Part shown: positions 1-7,401 of the stretch, piece by piece
Layout of the letters: each line of letters opens with the position of its first letter
Position numbering within the stretch: position 1 is the first letter of the stretch
Origin: JBQCEE01 sp051960575
GTDB lineage: Bacteria; Actinomycetota; Actinomycetes; Mycobacteriales; Jatrophihabitantaceae
Direction: 5' to 3'
Assembly: GCF_051960575.1 (NCBI RefSeq)
Contig: NZ_JBQCEE010000198.1
Span: 1-21,535 of the forward strand
DNA length: 21,535 nucleotides
Made by a program: the position numbers and the translations under genes
Notes under the pieces: generated by a model
Told to the model about the DNA's origin: nothing
The model's input: only the letters and a program-made list of their open reading frames with translations
Database searches by the model: none

Positions 1-521
1 CGCCCGGCGTCCTGCGCGAGGCCGCCGATGTCGGTGAGCAGCTCCACCAGATCGATCTCGATGTCGCCCGAGTCCGCCCGCCCCGGGACGGCGGCCACGT
101 CGATCCCGGGCTGCCAGCGCTCGCGCAGCTTCGGGGGCGGTCGTCCCGGCACCGCATCCTCCCGCAGGGCGAACGACTTCAGGACGCCGAGCACGTGGTC
201 GGTCTCGCCCCTGTTCGACCCGCCGAGCTCGCGCACGGCCAGGTGCAGCGCGGCCGCGAGCGGGCGCCGCAGCGGCTGGTCGGGCCGGGCCTCGAGCTTG
301 CCGGTGCCCCACCCGCGCCGGACGGCGGACGAGCGCGTGGCGTTGAGCAGCACCGTCTTGCCGACGCCGCGCAGGCCCGTGTGCACCATCGAGCGCTCGG
401 GACGACCGCGGGCGATGCGCTCGAGCACGACGTCGAAGCCCTGCAGTTCGGCGTCGCGGCCGGCGAGCTCGGGCGGTCGCTGCCCGGCGCCCGGCGCGTA
501 CGGGTTGCGGACCGGATCCAT
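1..521 (-). CDS. ATP-binding protein (AAA/P-loop), N-terminal part
   Basis: The gene enters from the left edge and starts at ATG 521, reading leftwards; 173 codons are in the window. The N-terminus (MDPVRNPYAPGAG, then RPPELAGRD) leads into a Walker A motif GLRGVGKT at about residues 49-56, preceded by the RPERSMVHT strand. This arrangement, an 'ELAGRD' lead-in followed by a P-loop, is typical of actinobacterial ATP-binding proteins of the AAA/STAND-like type whose function is not defined. The Walker B and the rest lie outside the window, so the subfamily cannot be settled. A TACGGT hexamer ends 6 nt before the ATG and there is no Shine-Dalgarno sequence, which suggests a leaderless message. 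The polysaccharide locus begins on the opposite strand 188 bp away, so the two are divergent and probably unrelated in function. Confidence 0.8.
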   Translation of the reverse strand, partial: MDPVRNPYAPGAGQRPPELAGRDAELQGFDVVLERIARGRPERSMVHTGLRGVGKTVLLNATRSSAVRRGWGTGKLEARPDQPLRRPLAAALHLAVRELGGSNRGETDHVLGVLKSFALREDAVPGRPPPKLRERWQPGIDVAAVPGRADSGDIEIDLVELLTDIGGLAQDAG

Positions 522-527
522 GATCGG

Positions 528-533
528 ACCGTA
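528..533 (-). promoter_or_regulatory. Candidate -10 of the ATP-binding protein gene (leaderless)
   Basis: TACGGT on the minus strand fits the TANNNT actinobacterial -10 and is followed by 6 nt and then the ATG at 521, so transcription would begin at or next to the start codon. No clear -35 is visible. Confidence 0.4.
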
Positions 534-541
534 TCGGCTTC

Positions 542-569
542 TCTACCGCTCACCGGAGACATCGGTAGA
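542..569. promoter_or_regulatory. Inverted repeat in the divergent intergenic region
   Basis: TCTACCG (542-548) and CGGTAGA (563-569) form a perfect 7-bp inverted repeat separated by 14 nt. It lies 9-36 bp upstream of the candidate -10 of the ATPase gene and upstream of the glycosyltransferase gene on the other strand. It could be an operator or nothing; the rest of 522-709 shows no coding signal. Confidence 0.25.
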
Positions 570-709
570 TGCGGCGATCGTGTCGCGTCCCGGGCCCAAG
601 GTCCCAGCCCACCGTCCGCGCGCGGGGGACCTCCGGTCTGCGTCGTCGGGTCGTCCGCACCGTTCCGTCCCGAACCGCTCGTGGCGGCGCGGCGGGCGTC
701 GAAGGGGGG

Positions 710-1606
710 ATGACACCCCCGGTCGCCACGAGAGGCTCCCTGTTGAGCGTGCACGCCCCGGCCATCGCCGCCCGTCCGACGCGCCTGCCGTCGCTCGCCC
801 CCACCGTCTCGATCGTCGTGCCTGCGAAGAACGAGGCGCGCAACCTCGAGATCGTGCTGCCGCAGCTGCCCGACGTGCACGAGGTGATCCTCGTCGACGG
901 CAACTCGACCGACGACACCGTCGAGACCGCGCGCCGCGTGCGTCCCGGCATCAAGGTCGTGCGCCAGACCCGCCGCGGCAAGGGCAACGCCCTGGCGTGC
1001 GGCTTCGCCGCCGCGACCGGCGACATCATCGTCATGTTCGACGCCGACTGCTCGGCCGACCCGGCCGAGATCCCCGCCTTCGTCGACGCGCTCATCCTCG
1101 GCGCCGACTTCGCCAAGGGCTCGCGCTTTACCCGCGGCGGTGGCAGCGCAGACATCACCCGGCTGCGTCGGGCCGGCAACTGGTTCCTCAACCTGATCGC
1201 CAACAGCATCCTGGACACCCGGTACACCGATCTCTGCTACGGCTACAACGCCTTCTGGGCACACGTGCTCGACCACCTCGAGCTGCCCGGGATCGCGACC
1301 CCCGCGCCGGCCGGCACCGACATGGTGTGGGGCGACGGCTTCGAGATCGAGACGGTGATCAACTGCCGGATCGCCGTGGCCGGCCTGCGCATCGCCGAGG
1401 TGCCGAGCTTCGAGCAGCTGCGGGTGCACGGCGAGAGCAACCTCAACGCGGTCACCGACGGGCTGCGCGTGCTGCGCACCCTCGGCACCGAGCGCCGCCG
1501 CGCCCGCCGACTGCGTCGTGCGGCCGAGGCCTCAACGGTCGTTGCAGCGCCCGAGCGCACCACCGCGCCGCGGCGCAGCGCCCTCGCGCTCGGAGAAGCC
1601 GCCTGA
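710..1606 (+). CDS. Family 2 glycosyltransferase, polyprenyl-phosphate sugar synthase-like
   Basis: A 298-residue GT-A fold enzyme, likely cytoplasmic or at the membrane face, moving a sugar from a nucleotide donor to an acceptor. Visible motifs in order: VPAKNEARNLE (38-48), DGNSTDDT (63-70), RGKGNAL (89-95), the metal-binding DAD within FDADCSADP (110-118), AKGSRF (135-140) and DGFEIETVIN (209-218). This order resembles dolichyl-phosphate mannose/glucose synthase (DPM1/DPG)-like GT2 enzymes; there is no C-terminal membrane domain. ATG 710 is used, but TTG 743 has AGAGG 7 nt upstream and is a real alternative, since the first 30 residues are low complexity. Its stop lies 2 bp from the stop of the convergent glycosyltransferase. 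By context it could load a lipid carrier for the surface glycan; donor and acceptor are unknown. Confidence 0.85.
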   Translation: MTPPVATRGSLLSVHAPAIAARPTRLPSLAPTVSIVVPAKNEARNLEIVLPQLPDVHEVILVDGNSTDDTVETARRVRPGIKVVRQTRRGKGNALACGFAAATGDIIVMFDADCSADPAEIPAFVDALILGADFAKGSRFTRGGGSADITRLRRAGNWFLNLIANSILDTRYTDLCYGYNAFWAHVLDHLELPGIATPAPAGTDMVWGDGFEIETVINCRIAVAGLRIAEVPSFEQLRVHGESNLNAVTDGLRVLRTLGTERRRARRLRRAAEASTVVAAPERTTAPRRSALALGEAA

Positions 1607-1608
1607 CC

Positions 1609-2529
1609 TCAGCCCCGCCCACGCGCCGCGGCGACCCGTCCGGCGAGATAGCCCCACACGGTCGCGGCGAGACCGAGCACGATCGCTCCCGCACGCAGCG
1701 CCGCGCCGGAGCGCGGCCGGCGCACCGCGTCCGCGCATTCGCGCAGGACGCCGGTCGGCAGCACCACGGTCGTGTACCGCCGCTCGGTGGTGAGGGCGCC
1801 GGTCGTGCCGAGCAGGTCGCTGAGTTCGGCCTTGCCGCGGCCCTCGTGGTAGCACCGGCGCACGAAGAAGCCGAAGGTCGACCGTTCCGGCGGCACGTGG
1901 TGCACGACAGCCGCGCGCTCGACGTAGCGCCACTCGCCATCCGTCGCCGCCATGCGGATGCACAGATCGGTGTCCTCGGGACGCGAGTGATTGCCGAGCT
2001 TCCCGAAGCCGGTGCGGAAGCCGCCGACGGCGTCGAAGGCCTCGCGGCGCACGGCCATGTTCTCGGCCCACACGTTGCGCACGCGCCCGTCCGCGGGCGC
2101 GAAGCCGCGGTGCGTGGCGCCGACGACCCAGGCGAACTCGACGGGGAACCAGCGCGGCGCCGCGGCCGACCACCCCGGACGCACGTGGCCGCCGGTGCCG
2201 ACCACCTGCGGGGACGCGAACGGCGCGACGAGGGCCTCGAGCCAGTCCGGGTCGGCCTCGGCGTCGTCGTCCAGGAAGCAGATGATCTCGGTGGCCGCCG
2301 CGGACGCGCCGGTGTTGCGGGCGCCGGACGCGCCACGCTCACTGGCGTTCGCGAGCACGGTGATCGGCAGCCGTTCCTGCTCGAGGCGTCGCTGCAGGCC
2401 AGGGTTGTGGTCGACGACGACGATGAGCTCCGCGGGTGGCGCGGTCTGCCGCAGCACGCTCTCGATCGCCGCCCTCAGCAGCCGCCACCGCTCGTCGGTG
2501 TGGCACGCGATGACGACGGTGGTCTGCAT
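1609..2529 (-). CDS. Family 2 glycosyltransferase with C-terminal membrane segment
   Basis: 306 residues from ATG 2529. The GT-A domain shows VVIACHTDERW (5-15), the donor-site VVVDHN (37-42), GASGARNTG (66-74), the metal-binding DDD (87-89) in FLDDDAEADPDW, and the acceptor-site PEDTDLCIR (184-192) holding the likely catalytic acidic pair. A hydrophobic stretch at about 280-298 could anchor the C-terminus in the membrane. The overall pattern is like glucosyl-dolichyl-phosphate glucuronosyltransferase-type or rhamnosyltransferase-like GT2 proteins, but the sugar cannot be read from sequence. A GAGGGAG stretch just upstream of the ATG acts as ribosome binding site and TACGGT lies about 33 nt upstream as a candidate -10. 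It is convergent with the preceding glycosyltransferase and divergent from the membrane-protein operon. Confidence 0.87.
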   Translation of the reverse strand: MQTTVVIACHTDERWRLLRAAIESVLRQTAPPAELIVVVDHNPGLQRRLEQERLPITVLANASERGASGARNTGASAAATEIICFLDDDAEADPDWLEALVAPFASPQVVGTGGHVRPGWSAAAPRWFPVEFAWVVGATHRGFAPADGRVRNVWAENMAVRREAFDAVGGFRTGFGKLGNHSRPEDTDLCIRMAATDGEWRYVERAAVVHHVPPERSTFGFFVRRCYHEGRGKAELSDLLGTTGALTTERRYTTVVLPTGVLRECADAVRRPRSGAALRAGAIVLGLAATVWGYLAGRVAAARGRG

Positions 2530-2562
2530 GGCTCCCTCGACACGACGCCGGTGCTGTCAGCG

Positions 2563-2568
2563 ACCGTA
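2563..2568 (-). promoter_or_regulatory. Candidate -10 for the glycosyltransferase at 1609-2529
   Basis: TACGGT on the minus strand, the same hexamer as in front of the ATPase gene. It would give a leader of about 27 nt that carries the GAGGGAG ribosome binding site. No convincing -35. Confidence 0.3.
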
Positions 2569-2621
2569 CGGCACGCCCGGTCACGCACCCCGGATGATCA
2601 TGCCGCGCCACGGGGGCTGGC

Positions 2622-2627
2622 TAGGCT
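2622..2627 (+). promoter_or_regulatory. Candidate -10 for the plus-strand membrane-protein operon
   Basis: TAGGCT fits TANNNT and would start transcription near 2634, leaving room for the GGGAG ribosome binding site at 2654-2658 that precedes GTG 2667. The -35 region is not recognisable. Confidence 0.3.
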
Positions 2628-2666
2628 GACGGCACACGTCCCTCGACGGCGATGGGAGTAGCGCGG

Positions 2667-4472
2667 GTGTCGGCTGTCGCCGCGTCGGGCGCCGCAGCAC
2701 GCCGCCGTGTCACGTCGCCCGAGCCGGACATCGCCTGGCACGTCGTCGCCATGTGCGCCGGGCTGCTGCTCGTCGCCGTCGCCGACGCGCTCGCCCGCAC
2801 CGGCCACGCCGGTGGCACGGCGCTGTTCTGGCTCGGTGAGATCGTGGTGATCACGCCGATGGCGGCGCTCGCGGTGACGCCGGCGCGGTCGCCGCGGCGG
2901 TTCGCGGTGGCCGTCGGCGCATTCGCCGTCGTCACCGCGTCGACGCGCTGGCTGTACAGCCCGGCCCGCTTCGCCTTCCCCGACGAGCTGCAGCACCTGC
3001 TGGCGACGCAGAACCTGCTCGCGCAGGGCCGCTTCGGCATCGCCAATCCCGCGCTGCCCATCGAGTCGTCGTACCCGGGGCTGCCGGTGGTGGGCGGCCT
3101 GCTGGCCCGGCTCACCGGGCTCGGCGTCGAACCGGCCGGCATCGTGGTCGGCGCCGCCTGCCACGTGGGCACCGTGCTGCTCGTGGCGGCCGTGCTCACC
3201 CGGCTGCTGCCGGACACGCGCGCCGCGGCCGTCGGTGTCGTCGTCTATGCCGCGAACCCGGGGCTGGCGCGCTTCATGGCCTTCTACGTGTACGAGAACC
3301 TGGCGCTGGTGTTCGCGTCGTTCGCCGTCGTGTGCGCGCTGACGCTGCCGGGCGTCGCGGACGTCCGACGCCGCCGGGCGCTGTTCGCCGCGGCGGCCGT
3401 GGCCTCCCTCGCCACCGCCATCACCCATCACGTCACCTCGATCGTGCTGCCCCTCGCGTTCGGCGCGTGCGCGCTGTGGGCGCGCCGCTCGCGCTCGGCG
3501 GCCGCCGCGCGGCCGGTCGTGATCCTCGCCGTGACGTCCGGGCTCGTCACACTGGTCTGGCTCGCCGCGGTCGCGCGCGGCACCTGGGCCTACCTGCAGC
3601 CGTACACGGTGCAGCTCGGCGCCGCCCGTGCGACGCCGCAACGGCTCCGCGGCGACGGCGTGCGCGCGGTGCTGCCGTCCACCCCGCCCCTCTGGGAGCT
3701 GCTGCTCGGTGCGGCCGGCTTCGTCGCGCTGCTGGTCGCATGCACCTGGGCCGCAGTGGCCACATGGCGGGCCGGACGGCGGTGGCACGCCGTGCTGCCC
3801 GCGGTCGCCGCCCTCGGTCTGGCGGTGCTGGCCGCCGCCCGGGTGCTGTCGCCGCGCGGCAGCGAGCTCACCGGCCGGTCGGGCCCGTTCCTGTACGTAC
3901 CGGTGGCGCTCGCCGTCGCGGGGCTGGTGGGTGCGGCGGCGACGGCCGGACGCCGCCGGTCGGTGTCCGCCGCCGTCCTGGTCGCCGTCGTCCTGGCCGG
4001 CGTGTGCATCTCGTGGCCGGTGTTCTGGGAACGGCTGCCGGGCGGATCGCCCGCAGCGACGGTCTTCGAGCGTGGCGTGGACGCGCGCATCGTGGCGGCC
4101 GCCGAGTGGGTCGGGCGCCACACACCGACCGGCAGCCGCGTCGCGGCCGACGACAACGGCCTGGTCGAGGTCGAGACCCGCGCGCATCGCGACGCGGTGC
4201 CCGGACTCGCCGACGTCTTCTACCGCGCGACGCTCGACGACCGGGTGCTCGGCGAACTGCGCAGCAACCGCGTCGACTACGTCTGGGTCGACCGCCTGCT
4301 GTCGCGGGCGCCCGCGGCGGACGACCTCTACTACGGCGGCGACGGCGTCCGGTACACCACCGCGCCGACCGCCGCTGCGCTGGCGAAGTTCGACGCCGCC
4401 ACCGCTGTCGACTGCGTCTTCGACAACGGCGAGATCGCGATCTACGACGTGCGCGGGCTGGTGCGCGGATGA
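2667..4472 (+). CDS. Polytopic membrane protein, GT-C-like glycosyltransferase candidate
   Basis: About 601 residues. GTG 2667 is chosen because GGGAG lies 8 nt upstream; an in-frame ATG at 2652 would add five residues. Roughly the first 460 residues are hydrophobic helices. After the second predicted helix comes a loop with PARFAFPDELQHL, whose acidic pair sits where GT-C enzymes (PMT/ArnT-type) carry their catalytic acidic residue, followed by SSYPGLPVVGG. The last ~140 residues (from FERGVDARIV onward) are hydrophilic with an AAEWVGRHTP element, as in the outside domain of many GT39-like proteins. The role inferred is sugar transfer from a lipid carrier on the outer face. The next gene starts inside its stop codon (ATGA), so the two are translationally coupled. 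The family assignment rests on topology and one motif, and a non-catalytic membrane protein is possible. Confidence 0.75.
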   Translation: MSAVAASGAAARRRVTSPEPDIAWHVVAMCAGLLLVAVADALARTGHAGGTALFWLGEIVVITPMAALAVTPARSPRRFAVAVGAFAVVTASTRWLYSPARFAFPDELQHLLATQNLLAQGRFGIANPALPIESSYPGLPVVGGLLARLTGLGVEPAGIVVGAACHVGTVLLVAAVLTRLLPDTRAAAVGVVVYAANPGLARFMAFYVYENLALVFASFAVVCALTLPGVADVRRRRALFAAAAVASLATAITHHVTSIVLPLAFGACALWARRSRSAAAARPVVILAVTSGLVTLVWLAAVARGTWAYLQPYTVQLGAARATPQRLRGDGVRAVLPSTPPLWELLLGAAGFVALLVACTWAAVATWRAGRRWHAVLPAVAALGLAVLAAARVLSPRGSELTGRSGPFLYVPVALAVAGLVGAAATAGRRRSVSAAVLVAVVLAGVCISWPVFWERLPGGSPAATVFERGVDARIVAAAEWVGRHTPTGSRVAADDNGLVEVETRAHRDAVPGLADVFYRATLDDRVLGELRSNRVDYVWVDRLLSRAPAADDLYYGGDGVRYTTAPTAAALAKFDAATAVDCVFDNGEIAIYDVRGLVRG

Positions 4473-5224
4473 CCACGTCGACCCTCACCACGCGGCCGCT
4501 GGTCGTCGGCTGGACCGTCGTCGTGCTCGCCGCCGCGACGGTGACCCTGTCGACGGGCGGCGGGGTGTCGGCGTGGGCCGGCGCGGTGCTCGCCGCGGCG
4601 GCCCTGTCGGTGCCCGGCCGGCTCGGCGCGCGGCGCCTGTTCCCCGACCCGGACGACGTGCTGCCGCGGCTCGGCGCGACCGTGGCGCTCGCGCTGCTGG
4701 TCGCGCTGTTCGTCGGCGTGGTGCTGGTGGCGCTGCCGGTCACGTTGTCGCGGCCCGTCGTCGTCTGGACGACAGTGGTGGCCGGCGCGGTGGCGTCGCT
4801 GGCTGCGGGCGGCGGCGCCGGACCGGCGCGCCCGAGCCGGTCGCTGCGTGTGACGCCCGCGCGCCTCGCGGCGATAGCCGCGTGCGGCGCGCTCGTCGCG
4901 GCGACCGTCGGTGTGACGGTGGTGTCGCAGCGGCACGCGCCGGCCGCGCGCGAGGCCACGGCGATGTGGGCCGTGCCGGTCAGCCGCACGGCGAGCGGCG
5001 AGGTCGTGCGAGTCACCGTCGAGAGCCACGAGCAGGGCAGGGCGGCCTTCGTGCTGCGGCTGCTGGACGGCTCGCAGGTGCGTGACCTGCCGCTCGTGTT
5101 GGCAGCAGGTCAACAGCGCGGGGTGGAGGTGACGGTGCCGGCGGGTCACGACGTCGTCTGCCGCCTGGTGCGCAGCGACCGGCCCCGAACCCCGGTCGTC
5201 CGGCAGCTGCGATGGAACGCGTGA
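4469..5224 (+). CDS. Small membrane protein with extracytoplasmic domain (DUF1616-like)
   Basis: 251 residues from ATG 4469, which overlaps the preceding stop as ATGA. Hydrophobic segments lie at about 11-27, 33-48, 68-90, 97-113 and 130-153; the rest, about 160-251, is a beta-rich domain (VVRVTVESHEQG, then VEVTVPAGHDVVCRL) that should lie outside the cell. Several membrane helices plus a C-terminal beta-sandwich with an 'outside peptide-like' pattern resembles DUF1616 proteins, which often sit in surface-glycan loci; this is a resemblance only. No catalytic motif is visible. Overlap with both neighbours (4 bp upstream, up to 13 bp downstream) means the three products are made together, so a structural or accessory role beside the GT-C-like protein and the flippase is the best guess. 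Confidence 0.75.
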   Translation: MTTSTLTTRPLVVGWTVVVLAAATVTLSTGGGVSAWAGAVLAAAALSVPGRLGARRLFPDPDDVLPRLGATVALALLVALFVGVVLVALPVTLSRPVVVWTTVVAGAVASLAAGGGAGPARPSRSLRVTPARLAAIAACGALVAATVGVTVVSQRHAPAAREATAMWAVPVSRTASGEVVRVTVESHEQGRAAFVLRLLDGSQVRDLPLVLAAGQQRGVEVTVPAGHDVVCRLVRSDRPRTPVVRQLRWNA

Positions 5225-6480
5225 TGCGGGTCAGCCCGGTGCTGCGCGGGGCGGCGTCGCTCTACGGCAGCACGGTGATCACCTCGGCGCTCGGCTTCTT
5301 CTTCTGGCTCGTCGCGGCCCGCACGGTCGACCCGGCCGATGTCGGACGCAGCTCGGCGACCATCGCCGCCGCCTCGCTCGTCGGCGCCATCTGCCTGTTC
5401 GGCCTCGGCACCCTCGCGATCGCCGAGCTCGCCGACGACCGCTCGGCCGCGCGGCGCATCATCAGTTCGACGGGGGCCGCGGCGACCCTGCTGTCGCTGC
5501 TGGGTGCCGTGGTCGTCGCGGTGATCGCCGCTGCCGATGGGCACCACACCGTGCTCGACACCGGCTCACCGCTGGCCGTGACGCTGTTCCTGGTGCTCGG
5601 CGCGGCGAGCGGTGCGACGCTGCTGCTCGACGACGTCTCGGTCGGCCTGCTGCGTGGCAGCATCCAGCTCACCCGCAACACCGTGGCCTCGGCGACGAAG
5701 CTCGTGCTGCTGCCGGTGCTGGTGGCGGCCGGTCTGTTCGACGGCACGACCCGCATCGTGCTGTCGTGGACGGTGACGCTCGCGCTCTCGGTGGTCGTCG
5801 CGCTCGTGCTCGTCGATCGCGCCACGGACGCCGGCACCTGGCGCCCGTCGCTGACCTATCTGGTCGCGCGGCGGCGGCTCATCGGCGCGCACCACTTCCT
5901 GAACCTGTCGGTCTCGGCACCCCGCCTGGTCTTCCCGGTCGTGGTCGCCGCCGCACTCGGCGCGCGTGCGAACGCGGGGTTCACCGCCGCGATGCTGGTG
6001 ACCAGCTTCGCCACCATCGTCCCGACGCACCTGTCGACCGCCCTGTTCGCGGTGACACCGGGTGACGACGAGCGGCTCGGTCATGAGTGCCGTGCCAGCA
6101 TGCGCATCTGCACCGCCCTGAGCGTGGTCACGGCCGTCGTCTTCGGCTTCGGCTCGCACCTGATCCTGCGGATCTTCAACCCGGCCTACGTCGATGCCAC
6201 GACGGCGATGGTCTGGCTCGGCTTCACGACGCTGCCGGCGACGGTGAAGGCCCTCTACGTCGTGATCGCGCGGGTGCACGGACGCATGGCGCGTGCCGCC
6301 GTCGCCTCGACCGCGACGGCCGGCCTGCAGGTCGTCGCTGCGGTCATCGGCGCCGCGGTCGGCGGGCTCGGCACGGTCGGCTTCGCCATCCTGCTCGCCC
6401 AGGTCGTCGAGGCGCTGATCTTCCTGCCGCCGGTGCTGGCCGTGTTGCGCAGACCGTCAGCCGCGGTCGCCTCGTCCTGA
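5212..6480 (+). CDS. Wzx/MOP-type oligosaccharide flippase
   Basis: 422 residues from ATG 5212, with GTG 5221 and ATG 5224 as alternatives that overlap the preceding stop. Nearly the whole protein is hydrophobic, with about 12 helices separated by short charged loops. The start (LRGAASLYGSTVITSALG, then FWLVAARTVDPADVG) is the usual opening of polysaccharide flippases of the MOP superfamily: an amphipathic lead-in, a first helix, then a 'xxRxxxPxxxG' loop. The length fits the family (400-500). Function inferred: moving lipid-linked sugar units from the inner to the outer face of the membrane, which matches the neighbouring glycosyltransferases. Third gene of an overlapping operon. Its last 24 bp overlap the end of the convergent glycosyltransferase gene. 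Confidence 0.85.
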   Translation: MERVMRVSPVLRGAASLYGSTVITSALGFFFWLVAARTVDPADVGRSSATIAAASLVGAICLFGLGTLAIAELADDRSAARRIISSTGAAATLLSLLGAVVVAVIAAADGHHTVLDTGSPLAVTLFLVLGAASGATLLLDDVSVGLLRGSIQLTRNTVASATKLVLLPVLVAAGLFDGTTRIVLSWTVTLALSVVVALVLVDRATDAGTWRPSLTYLVARRRLIGAHHFLNLSVSAPRLVFPVVVAAALGARANAGFTAAMLVTSFATIVPTHLSTALFAVTPGDDERLGHECRASMRICTALSVVTAVVFGFGSHLILRIFNPAYVDATTAMVWLGFTTLPATVKALYVVIARVHGRMARAAVASTATAGLQVVAAVIGAAVGGLGTVGFAILLAQVVEALIFLPPVLAVLRRPSAAVASS

Positions 6481-7401
6481 TCGGCTCGATGACGAGCGGG
6501 CCCGCGCGGCGGCCGCACGCAGCCGGGACGGCACCAGCGTCACGATCCCGAGGATCGACCAGGCCTCGCGGCGCGCCGCCCGCGTGCGCGCCGCGGCACG
6601 TACGACCTCCCACCAGCCGCGTCGATCACCCTGCGCGGCGGCGAGCGGCGCCGTGACCGTCAGCAGCCCTTCGGCGTGGGCGCGGGCGCCGAGCCGGCGG
6701 ATGCGGTCGTCGAACCAGGCGCGGCTGACCCGCCAGGAGGTGCGCGACGACGCCGAGCCGCCGGTCGGGGCGACCCGGTATCGGACGAGGGCGTCGGGCA
6801 GCATCACCACCTCGATGCCGGCGTCCTCGAGCAGCAGCAGGTGCGACCAGTCCTCGTGGATGCGCTGCTCGTGCACCTCGGCCGCACGTGCCGCGGCCGA
6901 ACGCGGCAGCAGCAGCATCGAGGGCATCAGCACCGCCTCGAACGGGTCGACGGTGTCGCGGGTGAACAGGTAGTCGGCGAGCGGGACGTCCGGCGTGGTG
7001 AGCCGGCGGGGCACGACGTCGTGCGTGCCGTCGGGATGCACGCGGGTCACGCGGCAGGCGACGACGCGCGGCCTGGTCGCGTCGCGGGCCGCGGCGAGCT
7101 GTCGCTCGATCTTGTGCGGCGCCCACGTGTCGTCGTCGTCGAGGTAGGCGATCCAGTCGGCGTCGGTGACGCCGAGCCCGAAGAGGCGAGCGGCGCCGGG
7201 ACCGCCGTTCACCGGTGTGGCGACGACGCGCACGCGGGGGTCGTCGCGCAGGTCGGCCGCCAGCGCGAGGTCGCGCGGCCCGTCGGCGACGACGACCACC
7301 TGCATGGCCGGATGGGTCTGGGCGAGCGCGCTGCGCACCGCGTCGTCCAGCGTCGGCCCGCCGATGGTCGGGATGATCGCGGCCACCGGCTCAGCGGGCA
7401 C
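6457..7401 (-). CDS. Family 2 glycosyltransferase
   Basis: 314 residues from GTG 7401, preferred because GGAGGG ends 4 nt upstream; GTG 7413 in the same frame would add four residues. Seen: AAIIPTIGGPTLDDAV at the N-terminus, VVVADGP, GGPGAARLFG, the metal-binding DDDD in YLDDDDTWAPHKIE (about 86-99) and the acidic IHEDWSHLLLLED (about 181-193) in the place of the GT2 catalytic base. The C-terminal ~60 residues are Arg/Ala-rich and hydrophilic. The gene starts 11 bp inside the end of the upstream glycosyltransferase gene, so the two are coupled. At its 3' end it overlaps the flippase gene tail-to-tail by 24 bp. Sugar specificity is unknown. Confidence 0.85.
   Translation of the reverse strand: MPAEPVAAIIPTIGGPTLDDAVRSALAQTHPAMQVVVVADGPRDLALAADLRDDPRVRVVATPVNGGPGAARLFGLGVTDADWIAYLDDDDTWAPHKIERQLAAARDATRPRVVACRVTRVHPDGTHDVVPRRLTTPDVPLADYLFTRDTVDPFEAVLMPSMLLLPRSAAARAAEVHEQRIHEDWSHLLLLEDAGIEVVMLPDALVRYRVAPTGGSASSRTSWRVSRAWFDDRIRRLGARAHAEGLLTVTAPLAAAQGDRRGWWEVVRAAARTRAARREAWSILGIVTLVPSRLRAAAARARSSSSRSGRGDRG

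Noticed and set aside
214..223. TCGACCCGCC, identical to a palindrome arm.
   Set aside because: It lies inside the ATPase coding sequence with no partner arm or GGTGAC box, so chance is likely.
28..2661. A very long open frame on the plus strand (877 codons).
   Set aside because: It is the antisense or off-frame shadow of two GT2 genes and the ATPase gene: its translation is Arg/Pro/Ala-rich without motifs, and real GT2 motifs lie in other frames.
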